Assembly (NCBI GenBank): GCA_021296235.1 | Contig: JAGWAS010000019.1 | Coordinates: forward strand, 1 to 33,633 | DNA from: Paracoccaceae bacterium | Lineage (GTDB): Bacteria; Pseudomonadota; Alphaproteobacteria; Rhodobacterales; Rhodobacteraceae | Direction of reading: 5' to 3' | Length of the DNA: 33,633 nucleotides | Part shown: piece after piece, positions 26,120 through 33,633 of the stretch | Position numbering within the stretch: position 1 is the first letter of the stretch | Layout of the letters: every line of letters starts with the position of its first letter | Notes under the pieces: model-generated | Seen by the model: the letters and a program-made list of their open reading frames with translations, nothing else | The model's database searches: none | What the model was told of the DNA's origin: nothing | Made by a program: the position numbers and the translations under genes

Positions 26120-27325
26120 CTAATTTGTCGGTCGATTGCCGAGTGATACCCAGAGTTCTTCCAGACCGTGGAAGTGGTACCGGTCGGCGTAGCGAGGTGC
26201 CTCGGTCAGGGAAAGTTGCGGATGCACCTCGAAGAGTGTCGACAGCCCGACCGCCAGTTCGAGCCTGGCGAGGGGTGCGCCAACGCAGAAGTGGATCCCA
26301 GCACCGAAGGATGTGTGTCCTGCGACCGTCCTGCCGGGTATGAAGTCGTCGGGCGATCTAAAGACATTCGGATCCCGGTTCGCCGCGGCCAGCAAAACGG
26401 AAACCGTGTCGCCCCGGGAGAATCGTTGACCGAACAGGGATTGGTCCCTTTTGGCGTGGCGCTCGAAGATGTGCAGAGGTGGGTCGAACCGGAGTATTTC
26501 CTCAACCGTGGCATCGCGACGGGCAGGCGACAGCAGGTCGGCCGGGTCTTGCCCTGATTCGACAATCGCCTTGATGCCATTTCCGATGGAGTAGGCCGTT
26601 GCTTCATGGCCGGCATTGAGAAGCAGGATGCAGGTCGATACCATTTCGTTGCTGGTCAGTCTTCCGTGCTCGTCCTCCGCTGTTATCAGATCAGAGATGA
26701 GGTCATTCGCAGGTTCTGCTCGCTTTCGCTCAATCTGCTCGCGAACGAAGGCGGCAAACTCTCCCGCAGATTTTGCCGCCTGCAATTCCTTGGGGAGATC
26801 ACGGTTGGCTTGGTACATCGCAACCATGTCATGCGACCAAGACAGCAACTGGCCGCACATTTCTTCCGGAACCCCAAGCAGGCTGGAAATAACCATGACA
26901 GGCAGTTGCTCGGCAAAACTCCTTTGCAGTTCGATCGTCTGGCTTTCATGACCTGTGGCAAGACACTCGGCAATCCTCTTGATTTCCGGTTCAAGGGAGT
27001 TCACGCGACGGCTCGTGAATGCCCGGTTCACAAGACCCCGCAATCTTGTATGGTCCGGCGGGTCCATCTCCAGCATGGAATTGCGTTCCAGTTGCATGAA
27101 TGGTTCCAGATGCTCCGGGCTGGCCTGCCTGAATTCGCTCGGAATCTCCCGACCCCAGTTCCTGTCCCGCAGAATTGCACTCACCGCCTGGTGAGAGACG
27201 GCAGAAACCCGGTCGTAATCTGTCCACAGGAACAGGTCCCCAGCCTTCCGGGCGGTTCGGTAAAATTGATATGGATTCTGGACGAACTGCGGTTCTGATG
27301 GCGATTGTGTTAAGCTTTGCAGCAT
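26120..27325 (-). CDS. Cytochrome P450
   Basis: This is a soluble bacterial-type P450 monooxygenase of 401 residues. The I-helix oxygen-binding motif is LLLNAGHEATAY, the ExxR pair is in EEILRFDPP, and the heme loop FGAGIHFCVGAPLARLE has the axial Cys347. The substrate is unknown. The frame stays open to 27592, but protein-like sequence starts at MLQSLTQSPSEPQFVQNPY. ATG 27325 has a GGGGG run about 6 bases upstream; ATG 27340 would add five residues. No ferredoxin or reductase gene is adjacent, so redox partners must be elsewhere. It is divergent from the dehydratase-like gene. Confidence 0.9.
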   Translation of the reverse strand: MLQSLTQSPSEPQFVQNPYQFYRTARKAGDLFLWTDYDRVSAVSHQAVSAILRDRNWGREIPSEFRQASPEHLEPFMQLERNSMLEMDPPDHTRLRGLVNRAFTSRRVNSLEPEIKRIAECLATGHESQTIELQRSFAEQLPVMVISSLLGVPEEMCGQLLSWSHDMVAMYQANRDLPKELQAAKSAGEFAAFVREQIERKRAEPANDLISDLITAEDEHGRLTSNEMVSTCILLLNAGHEATAYSIGNGIKAIVESGQDPADLLSPARRDATVEEILRFDPPLHIFERHAKRDQSLFGQRFSRGDTVSVLLAAANRDPNVFRSPDDFIPGRTVAGHTSFGAGIHFCVGAPLARLELAVGLSTLFEVHPQLSLTEAPRYADRYHFHGLEELWVSLGNRPTN

Positions 27326-27455
27326 TGGTGCCCCCGGCATATTCAATTCATGAGTTTCGCTTGAATCTGCAAACTGATCAAAGGGTATTGTGAATTTGGT
27401 CGTCCGGTGGCATCCCGGTTCTGGTTGAACAGGCGGTCGGTCCAGGCGCTCGGGG

Positions 27456-28454
27456 TTGAGGGGAGTAGAGATCATTCTGAAGCTTGAGGAAATTGAAAGC
27501 GCCGCCGAAATCGTGGCGACCCAAATGTGTGCGACTCCGCAATTGGAGTGGCCTTTGCTGAACAGAGCGAGCGGCGCCCAGGTTATTGTCAAGCACGAGA
27601 ATCATACGCCAATTGGGGCATTCAAAATCAGGGGAGGAATCACATTCGTCGATTGGTTGCAGCGGACACGCCCGGACGCGCGCGGGATCGTAACGGCCAC
27701 AAGAGGCAACCACGGACAAAGCATCGCTCGGGCGGCAAGCGCGGTTGGATTGATCGCAAAAATCCTGGTTCCCAACGGCAATTCCCAGGAAAAGAACGAT
27801 GCCATGCGCGGTTTTGGTGCCGAACTGATTGTCCATGGCAATGATTTCGATGAAGCCCGCATTGAGGCTCACAGAATATCCCGCGACGAGGATTTGTGCT
27901 TCGTTCCGCCTTTTCATCGGGAGTTGGTCAGGGGTGTTGCAACTTATGCCCTTGAGCTCCTGACCGCATATTCGGATCTCGACACGGTATATGTTCCAAT
28001 TGGCTGTGGTTCCGGGGTATGCGGGTTAATACAGACACGCGACGCGCTGGGCCTTGCAACACGGATTGTGGGTGTTGTTTCCGAGAACGCCAGCGCCGGC
28101 AAACTCTCGGCCGAGGCGGGTAGGCCGATTGAAACCAATTCAGCCGATACATTCGCGGATGGAATTGCCGTCAGGGTTCCTGTGCCGGAGGCAGTGGAGA
28201 TCTACTCCCGCGGTACCGATCGCATCTTGGCGGTCAGTGATGCGGAGATCGTTGAAGCGGTTCGTCTTTATTTCCGGGCGACACACAACGTCGCCGAAGG
28301 GGCTGGGGCCGCTCCGCTTGCGGGGTTGATGAAGGAATCGGACCGGATGTCCGGAAGGAAAGTTGGGCTGATCCTTTCAGGTGGCAACATTGATGCCGGA
28401 TGGCTGACCGATGTTCTGAATGGCCGCATTCCACCCCGCGGTTCGGCTGCCTGA
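27456..28454 (+). CDS. Threonine dehydratase-like PLP enzyme, catalytic domain only
   Basis: This fold-type II PLP enzyme probably deaminates threonine or serine to the 2-keto acid. PLP-binding Lys57 lies in HTPIGAFKIRGG, the substrate loop is TRGNHGQSIA and the phosphate loop is VPIGCGSGVCG. At about 330 residues it lacks the ACT regulatory domain of biosynthetic IlvA, so isoleucine feedback is unlikely. Related enzymes act on hydroxyectoine intermediates, so substrate is open. The start is unusual: an in-frame stop at 27426 and no ATG before 27525. The coordinate uses TTG 27456, but the strong ribosome site AGGGGAG (27459-27465) better serves ATC 27471, ATT 27474 or CTG 27477. Confidence 0.87.
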   Translation: MRGVEIILKLEEIESAAEIVATQMCATPQLEWPLLNRASGAQVIVKHENHTPIGAFKIRGGITFVDWLQRTRPDARGIVTATRGNHGQSIARAASAVGLIAKILVPNGNSQEKNDAMRGFGAELIVHGNDFDEARIEAHRISRDEDLCFVPPFHRELVRGVATYALELLTAYSDLDTVYVPIGCGSGVCGLIQTRDALGLATRIVGVVSENASAGKLSAEAGRPIETNSADTFADGIAVRVPVPEAVEIYSRGTDRILAVSDAEIVEAVRLYFRATHNVAEGAGAAPLAGLMKESDRMSGRKVGLILSGGNIDAGWLTDVLNGRIPPRGSAA

Positions 28455-28483
28455 AACCGCAGCAGGCCAGACAAGGAACGGAT

Positions 28484-29356
28484 TCAGGCTCGAACCAGTT
28501 CCTCATACTCCTTGGCGATGGCCCTTGTCAGAGTGCCAACCTCGAAATTGTAATCACCGATCTGTCCGACCGGCGTAACCTCGGCCGCCGTGCCCGTCAG
28601 CCAGCATTGCTCAAAATTCTCCAGTTCGGAAGGGAGGATGTGGCGTTCATGTATCGCAATTCCTCGTTCCCTGAGCAGGCGCATGACGGTTTGTCGCGTG
28701 ATTCCATTCAGGAAGCAGTCGGGCAGCGGTGTGTGCACCTCGCCGTCCTTGACGAAGAAAACGTTGGCTCCAGTAGCTTCGGCGACGTAACCCCGGTAAT
28801 CCATCATCATTGAGTCCGAACATCCCTTGGCCTCGGCATTGTGCTTGGAAATGGTGCAGATCATGTACAATCCGGATGCCTTGGCATGGCTGGGAATGGT
28901 CTCCGGGCTCGGTCGCTTCCAATCCGAAATGTCGAGTTTTGCTCCCCTGAATTTGGCTTCATCCCCGTAGTAGGCACCCCATTCCCAGGTTGCGATCGCA
29001 AGCCGACTGGGATTGCGCTTGGCCGCGACGCCCATGTCTTCTCCAGATGACCGCCAGACCAGGGGCCGAACATAGGCGTCGGTAAGGCCGTTGGCTTTCA
29101 TGACTTCGACTTTCGCCTGCTCAATTTCCTCCAATGTGTAACAAACCGGAATCTGCAGCAGCTCCGCCGAGTTCATAAGTCTCTCGGTGTGCTTCCTGCT
29201 TTCGAAAATCCGGCCGCCATAGGCCCGCTCGCCCTCGAACACCGATGATCCGTAGTGCAGCGCGTGCGTCAGCAGGTGAACGTTTGCGCTTCTCCATGGA
29301 ACGAGTTCACCGTCAAGCCAAATGAGGCCGTTTCGATCATCATAGGAGCCGGACAT
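28484..29356 (-). CDS. ilvE: Branched-chain amino acid aminotransferase
   Basis: This enzyme transfers amino groups between glutamate and leucine, isoleucine or valine keto acids. It has 290 residues from ATG 29356, preceded by GGAGG with proper spacing. The frame remains open to 29560 across the promoter region, but that part is not coding. PLP Lys159 is in SHAKASGLYM, matching the E. coli position. HALHYGSSVFEG, YVRPLVWR, MMDYRGYVAEATGANVFFV and GITRQTVMRL are family motifs. It is divergent from petP across a shared palindromic operator, so PetP may also control it. Confidence 0.94.
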   Translation of the reverse strand: MSGSYDDRNGLIWLDGELVPWRSANVHLLTHALHYGSSVFEGERAYGGRIFESRKHTERLMNSAELLQIPVCYTLEEIEQAKVEVMKANGLTDAYVRPLVWRSSGEDMGVAAKRNPSRLAIATWEWGAYYGDEAKFRGAKLDISDWKRPSPETIPSHAKASGLYMICTISKHNAEAKGCSDSMMMDYRGYVAEATGANVFFVKDGEVHTPLPDCFLNGITRQTVMRLLRERGIAIHERHILPSELENFEQCWLTGTAAEVTPVGQIGDYNFEVGTLTRAIAKEYEELVRA

Positions 29357-29453
29357 CCTGATGTCCTCCAATTCAGTTGAGCCGACACTTTGCCAATTCT
29401 TCTCTGCCAAAGCACAGGCGTAACCGTGGTTCGAATATTGACCGTTCCACATA

Positions 29454-29472
29454 ATGTCAACAAGGTTGACAT
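29454..29472. promoter_or_regulatory. Perfect 8-bp palindromic operator in the ilvE/petP divergent promoter
   Basis: ATGTCAAC (29454-29461) and GTTGACAT (29465-29472) are exact inverse complements with a 3-base spacer. Each arm contains a consensus -35 hexamer TTGACA, one on each strand. Rightward, TTGACA 29466-29471 has a TAAGAG -10 candidate 16 bp later; leftward, TTGACA 29460-29455 has TATTCG 17 bp later. Size and symmetry fit a MarR-family dimer, and the MarR gene starts 45 bp downstream, so autoregulation is the natural reading. Confidence 0.6.
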
Positions 29473-29517
29473 AAATTTTTTCTCTGCTAAGAGCATTCCC
29501 GGCAAACGGGGAAAGGG

Positions 29518-30024
29518 ATGCAAGAAAGGGGAAAACAAGGACGCTCGCGGGACGAAACACTGTTGTTTTTGACCGATGACGAACTCCGCAACGGGATCGA
29601 GGCGATGTATTTCGCGTATCGCGGCTTCACCGCTGATCCGGACACCATTCTGCAGGAGCATGACTACGGACGCGCCCATCACCGCACCATTCATTTCATA
29701 AATCGCAACCCCGGCATGATTGTCAGTGATCTAATCGCCATATTGGGCGTTTCGAAACAGTCGCTTAATCGAGTATTAAGGAAGCTGATGGAGGATGGCC
29801 TTGTCGAGGCAAGGGTCGGCGATGGCGACCGTCGCACCAGAAAGCTCAATCTCACCGAGACGGGCAGAAATCTTGAACGAAGGTTGTCCGAATCCCAGCG
29901 CAGCAGGATGCGGGCGGCGTACCGATCTGCAGGACCTGAGGCGGTTGCCGGATTTTGCACGGTGCTTGAACAATTGATGGACCCGCAATACCGGCTTGGC
30001 GGCAGGTTCAGGCAGGCCGAATGA
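29518..30024 (+). CDS. petP: MarR-family transcriptional regulator (PetP-like)
   Basis: This 168-residue winged-helix regulator has the recognition-helix segment SDLIAILGVSKQSLNRVLRK and the wing GDGDRRTRKLNLTETG, both typical of MarR. An extended N-terminus carries FAYRGFTADPDTILQEHDYGRAHHR, the PetP-type start. The name follows Rhodobacter petP, which lies just upstream of petR; here the next gene is a response regulator that overlaps by 4 bp. ATG 29518 follows GGGGAAAGGG. The likely operator is the palindrome about 45 bp upstream. Ligand unknown. Confidence 0.85.
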   Translation: MQERGKQGRSRDETLLFLTDDELRNGIEAMYFAYRGFTADPDTILQEHDYGRAHHRTIHFINRNPGMIVSDLIAILGVSKQSLNRVLRKLMEDGLVEARVGDGDRRTRKLNLTETGRNLERRLSESQRSRMRAAYRSAGPEAVAGFCTVLEQLMDPQYRLGGRFRQAE

Positions 30025-30734
30025 ACGGCACCGGGGCGGCAAAGGCACACATTCTGATCGTCGAGGACGATCAAGGCATTCGCGAGCAGCTCAAGCTCTA
30101 TCTTTCGGGAAAGGGATACTGGTGCAACACGGCTCAGAATGCCGAAACCGCGGGCCGGTTGATGGATGTTCTGAAATTCGATCTGTTGATAGTGGATATC
30201 CTGATGCCGGGCATGGACGGCAAGTCATTTGTTCGGCAGTTGCGAAAAAACAATAATGCAGTTCCGGTGGTCATGCTGACCGCACTCGGCGGGCTTGCGA
30301 ATGTCCTTGAAGGATTTGAAGCAGGAAGCGACGAGTATCTGTCCAAGCCGTTCGAGCCGGAGGAGCTTGTCGCAAGGATTGAGGCACTTCTGCGCCGGGT
30401 GCCTCCAACGGACGATGACATAAAGGAAGAACAGGAGATAGCATTCGGCAATCACAGGTTTGACATGCGGCGCGGAGAACTGTGGCGCGATGGGACACAA
30501 ATTCCGATCTCGGAGATGGATACAATGCTGCTGACTCGGCTGGCCGAAACACCGAACCTGCCGGTTGACCGGAACGAATTGATTAAGGATGCCGACTGCA
30601 CTGACAAATTCAGTCAGAACCGAGCGGTCGACGTGCGGATTTCGCGCCTGCGGCAGAAATTCGAAGAGGATCCGAAACATCCGCGCCACCTGATCACCGT
30701 AAGGGGATTGGGCTACAAACTTATGACCGACTGA
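30021..30734 (+). CDS. petR: OmpR/PhoB-family response regulator (PetR-like)
   Basis: This 237-residue DNA-binding response regulator has a receiver domain with acidic pocket VEDD (15-17), phosphoacceptor Asp59 in LLIVDILMPGMDG, Thr87 and Lys109 in SKPFEP. The C-terminal winged helix ends with RAVDVRISRLRQKFEEDP and HLITVRGLGYKLM. The ATG overlaps the petP stop (ATGA). No histidine kinase is in the window, so its phosphodonor must lie elsewhere or it works without one. The petP-petR order and the downstream deacetylase and xseB match Rhodobacterales. Confidence 0.9.
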   Translation: MNGTGAAKAHILIVEDDQGIREQLKLYLSGKGYWCNTAQNAETAGRLMDVLKFDLLIVDILMPGMDGKSFVRQLRKNNNAVPVVMLTALGGLANVLEGFEAGSDEYLSKPFEPEELVARIEALLRRVPPTDDDIKEEQEIAFGNHRFDMRRGELWRDGTQIPISEMDTMLLTRLAETPNLPVDRNELIKDADCTDKFSQNRAVDVRISRLRQKFEEDPKHPRHLITVRGLGYKLMTD

Positions 30735-30802
30735 GCGATTGAGCGCAGATGACGGTCGGATTGGTTCAACATCAAATTTGTGCAAGCTGAGAGGAACGTT
30801 CA

Positions 30803-31738
30803 ATGACAACGGCACTCATCACTCATCCCGACTGTCTTGGCCATATTACTCCTCCGGGACATCCCGAGCGCGTCGCACGGCTTGAGGCCATCCATGATCG
30901 ATTGGATGCGGCGGAATTCCGCAACCTGCTTCGGCTGGAGGCGCCGCTTTGTGGTCCTGAACATCTCCTTGGGTTGCACCCGCAATCTCACATCGATCAC
31001 ATAAGTGCCAAGCTGCCCAATCATGGTCTTAGCTCCTTGGATGCGGACACGCATCTTTCTCCAGGATCACTGAATGCGGCGCTGCGCGCCGCCGGAGCCA
31101 ATGTCATGGCGGTTGAGAAGGTTCTTGGAGGTGAGGTTCGGAATGCATTCTGTGCGGTTCGTCCCCCGGGGCACCATGCCGAAAGAAACAGAGCGATGGG
31201 ATTCTGCCTGTTTGGCAACGCCGCAATTGGGGCCATGCACGCACTGGAGGTTTGCGGCTTGGAAAGGGTGGCCATCATCGATTTCGATGTCCACCACGGC
31301 AACGGAACCAGCGATCTCTTGTGGAACGAGCAACGTGCACTGTTTGCGTCAACCCATCAAATGCCGCTCTATCCGGGAACGGGGCATTCCGCGGAGATCG
31401 GTGCGCACGGGCAAATCGTTAACGTTCCGCTTGATCCCGGCGCAGGAGGGCTTGAATTCCGGCGGGCAATGTTGAACGTGATTCTGCCCCGAGTGGAGGC
31501 CCACAGGCCGGACTGCATATTCATTTCGGCGGGGTTTGATGCACACAGTCGGGATCCGCTGGCCAATTTGATGTTTGAAACGGAGGATTTCGCCTGGGCC
31601 ACCGAAGCGTTGTGTGATGTAGCTGATGAGCACTGCAGCGGTCGCGTGGTGTCGACGCTTGAGGGTGGTTATGACTTGGAAGGCCTCTCGGATTCAGTCG
31701 CGGCACATTTGGAAGTGCTGATGAGGCGCAGTTCCTGA
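30803..31738 (+). CDS. Histone deacetylase family protein (HDAC-like amidohydrolase)
   Basis: This zinc-dependent deacylase of 311 residues belongs to the arginase/deacetylase fold. The charge-relay histidines His124-His125 lie in RPPGHHAE, zinc ligands Asp162 and His164 in DFDVHHGNG, the third ligand in SAGFDAH, and the GGY motif in TLEGGYDLEGL. Bacterial members remove acetyl groups from polyamines, small amides or proteins; the class II-like motifs do not settle which. ATG 30803 has GAGGAA seven bases upstream. It follows petR by 68 bp and is probably co-transcribed. Confidence 0.92.
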   Translation: MTTALITHPDCLGHITPPGHPERVARLEAIHDRLDAAEFRNLLRLEAPLCGPEHLLGLHPQSHIDHISAKLPNHGLSSLDADTHLSPGSLNAALRAAGANVMAVEKVLGGEVRNAFCAVRPPGHHAERNRAMGFCLFGNAAIGAMHALEVCGLERVAIIDFDVHHGNGTSDLLWNEQRALFASTHQMPLYPGTGHSAEIGAHGQIVNVPLDPGAGGLEFRRAMLNVILPRVEAHRPDCIFISAGFDAHSRDPLANLMFETEDFAWATEALCDVADEHCSGRVVSTLEGGYDLEGLSDSVAAHLEVLMRRSS

Positions 31739-32494
31739 CGCACGGACCAGGCGAAGCTGGATTGCAGTTCGATCGGAGACTGGAACCGGCGCAATTGGCT
31801 GGAGATTTCCTGCGACCGGCAGCAGTGGCATCCTGGTTGGCGACTGTTTGGCGCATGGTGCGGTTGACTGAACTCTCGGACGCGAGATGGAGAATCGGAA
31901 GCGGGTCAAGGGTTGGTGGCAAGCAACGCCAAGGGTTCGCAGCCATGAGGAAGTGCTTCTGGACGACGGTGTGCTGGGCGTCAAATTCGAACACGCAATC
32001 CTGTTGGCCGTTGCCTCTCAAATTTCGGACACAACAGATTCATCCTTCAGGAGGCGTGGGCACTTGTGCACGCTGTCACCTGCAACCATGGGATTGGGAT
32101 CGGAAACAGGCGGACGACTCTCTGCATGGATGAATGGTCATGTGAACATTTTCGGCCTGTGGAACACGTGCCACAGGTCAAAACAGGCTCAGCTTAACAT
32201 GGAGATCGTTTCCAAAATGTACTGTTGTGGTTAGAGTGCATGATGAAATTTGGGACGTCCGGTTTGATTGGCGAGCGTGAAAAAAAGGCGCTGCCATGTC
32301 TGAGATTGAATGGCTGACAATCGGCGAAAGCCACCGTTCAGGTGCCACAACCTCAACTTGCGGCGGAATGCGTCTTTCATCAACTCACCCCGCCGGCCGT
32401 TGAATCGTTGTCTTGACAGGGAGCTGCCTGTATCCTGTGACCAAGTTTCCGGCTGACCAGTGGTGCGGTCGGACAAACAACTGGAGCGTATCGG
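31739..32494 (+). other. Long gap of about 755 bp between the deacetylase gene and xseB
   Basis: The gap is expected to be very short in relatives, where these genes are neighbours. Open frames here (for example 31887-32234 plus and 32231-32476 minus) match no family known to the annotator. It contains a 7-bp hairpin at 32156-32177, a string MKFGTSGL at 32243-32266 that resembles a phosphohexomutase N-terminus, and a TTGACA at 32413-32418 without a good partner at 16-18 bp. Decayed genes are likely but not proven. Confidence 0.45.
32156..32177. repeat. Perfect 7-bp inverted repeat, hairpin candidate
   Basis: CCTGTGG (32156-32162) and CCACAGG (32171-32177) are exact inverse complements with an 8-base loop. 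A few A residues follow, giving no rightward T-run. It could be an operator or a weak hairpin; it is too far (about 420 bp) from the deacetylase stop for a simple terminator. Confidence 0.25.
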
Positions 32495-32737
32495 ATGACC
32501 GATCTGGGCACGATTGAGGAAATGTCCTTTGAACAGGCAATGGCCGAACTTGAGAAAACCGTAAACCGGCTTGAATCCGGGGATACCCCGCTTGATGAAT
32601 CAATCCGTCTGTTTGAATATGGCAGTCGACTCAAGAAGCGCTGTGAATTCACCCTCAAGGCGGCTCAGGAAAAGATCGAAAAGATAACTTTGGATGCAAA
32701 TGGCGTCCCGGAAGGCGTTGAAGAGGCACCTTTCTAG
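32495..32737 (+). CDS. xseB: Exodeoxyribonuclease VII small subunit
   Basis: XseB joins several copies to one XseA to form a single-strand-specific nuclease. This 80-residue protein is complete: MSFEQAMAELEKTVNRLESGD near the N-terminus is the family hallmark, followed by the second coiled helix SIRLFEYGSRLKKRCEFTLKAAQEKIEKI. A TGGAG ribosome site lies about 10 bases before ATG 32495. In Rhodobacterales it normally precedes ispA and dxs; neither is found in the remaining 896 bp. Confidence 0.93.
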   Translation: MTDLGTIEEMSFEQAMAELEKTVNRLESGDTPLDESIRLFEYGSRLKKRCEFTLKAAQEKIEKITLDANGVPEGVEEAPF

Positions 32738-33633
32738 GTCGGTTGTGGCAAATGGTCCGCCGAGGAATTCGGATTGGCACGAACTTGATTGTCGCTTTGT
32801 TGATCTCAGTGTGCAATTGTAGCCAGCTCTTGCTCGCGGGCACTGGGCAGGTTTGAGGAATTGATGATTCCGGGATCAATTCGACAATCATGCGGCATTT
32901 GCGACGAAACGCATGAATTTTGAGCCTCAAAAAAATCTCAATCGGCGATCTGGTGACTTGAATGGAAGGCGCGTCATGACGATCAGCTGCAACCCGTTGC
33001 AATGCTTGATCTGCACTGCAACCAGACTCATCCCAAGGAAATCCACAACCGGATGAAGACAGTGTTGGGCAAGGTCGGAAGATCCCTGCCAAGCCAACCG
33101 GAATTGTTTCAGTTATGTCGCGAACGCAAAGATGAAGCAGATATCCAATAATCTCAATTTTCAACTGTTGTGATTCCAGGTTGTTGAATCAATTTTCCTT
33201 ATTCATGACAGGTCACTTTTCCATGTCCAGTGGGCCGAATCGGAATCAGGAAATTGATGCGGAGTCACTGAATTGGCAGGTGGTGGGGTGTCATTCTGTG
33301 CTGCGCGCCGGCAAGTTTGAGGTCCGGTATCCGGACTGTTCCATGCTTCCGACTGCTGGTGATGCCATGTTGCTGCCTGCACCCCAATTCCGGATCTGCA
33401 CAATGGTGTTCAGATGGTTCCCGGTCGTGTCCATCAAAGGGAGACGCAACCTTCAGGCTGAAGCACCGGACTGCAGAACTGGCCAATGCGCTCGACCGAA
33501 AATGGTTGAATTCAGCATTCTGGCCTTCACCGTGTTTTTCCGAAGGCGCCGGTTGTTGCTTTCGGCGTATGTTGGACAAATTACGGGTGATTTGGCCAGT
33601 TGCGTATTGCCCTTGAGCACATTTCAGTTGGGA
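32738..33633 (+). other. Unassigned 896 bp from xseB to the window end
   Basis: No recognisable gene is present. A rightward frame is open from 33136 to the window edge, with a possible ATG at 33205, giving at least 143 codons; its composition (many Cys and Arg, no motifs) does not look like a real protein. A 49-codon frame at 33002-33151 and a leftward frame 32655-33164 are also unconvincing. The TTTTGAG/CTCAAAA dyad at 32918-32932 is A/T-rich and not a clear terminator. Confidence 0.4.

Noticed and set aside
27341..27592. N-terminal extension of the P450
   Set aside because: It crosses the divergent promoter and the start of the dehydratase gene, and has no P450-like sequence.
29357..29560. 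N-terminal extension of ilvE
   Set aside because: It covers the palindromic operator and the petP start; ATG 29356 has a good GGAGG site and gives the family length.
31521..32021. 166-codon leftward frame at the deacetylase 3' end
   Set aside because: It overlaps the deacetylase antisense, is rich in Cys, Pro, Arg and Ser, and has no known domain.
32655..33164. 169-codon leftward frame after xseB
   Set aside because: It overlaps xseB antisense, has no motif and no convincing ribosome site.
33205..33633. Rightward frame open to the window edge
   Set aside because: It has at least 143 codons but no motif and a Cys/Arg-rich composition; it cannot be judged without the sequence to the right.

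Overview
This window looks like a chromosome segment of an alphaproteobacterium, most likely from the Rhodobacterales (Roseobacter-like). The evidence is gene content and order recalled from that group: rsfS-rlmH-gpmI-ctpA-rppH, ilvE-petP-petR-deacetylase-xseB, and a split MnmC pair next to an EamA transporter, a soluble-type lytic transglycosylase, dapA and smpB. No mobile element, tRNA, rRNA or CRISPR array was recognised. The spacing is unusually loose for such a genome, with several 400-900 bp stretches holding no convincing gene.

Region 1 (1-9051) is an accessory catabolic locus built around a divergent promoter near 3018-3167. Leftward lie a gamma-carbonic-anhydrase/PaaY-like protein, a PaaK-like aryl/acyl-CoA ligase and a thiolase that is frameshifted and runs off the left edge. 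Rightward lie an amidase and a branched-chain/urea/amide-type ABC importer: a binding protein, a LivH permease, a fused LivM-LivG protein and a LivF ATPase. The inferred logic is uptake of an amide, hydrolysis to the acid, activation to a CoA thioester and thiolytic breakdown. The real substrate is unknown.

Region 2 (9334-16666) holds a DapA-superfamily aldolase/lyase of unknown substrate, an FAD oxidoreductase divergent from mnmD (together the two halves of MnmC), an EamA permease, a lytic transglycosylase, dapA and smpB.

Region 3 (17209-25401) has an NCS2 nucleobase permease fused to a degenerate RsbW-like ATPase domain, a tiny membrane protein, and a leftward housekeeping run: rsfS, rlmH, gpmI, ctpA, rppH and a methyltransferase.

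Region 4 (25767-33633) contains a relic of an AAA-type ATPase, a cytochrome P450, a threonine-dehydratase-like enzyme with no ATG or GTG start, ilvE, a MarR regulator and response regulator (petP-petR) behind a perfect palindromic operator, a histone-deacetylase-like hydrolase and xseB. The expected ispA-dxs genes do not follow xseB within the window; about 900 bp of unassigned sequence follows instead.
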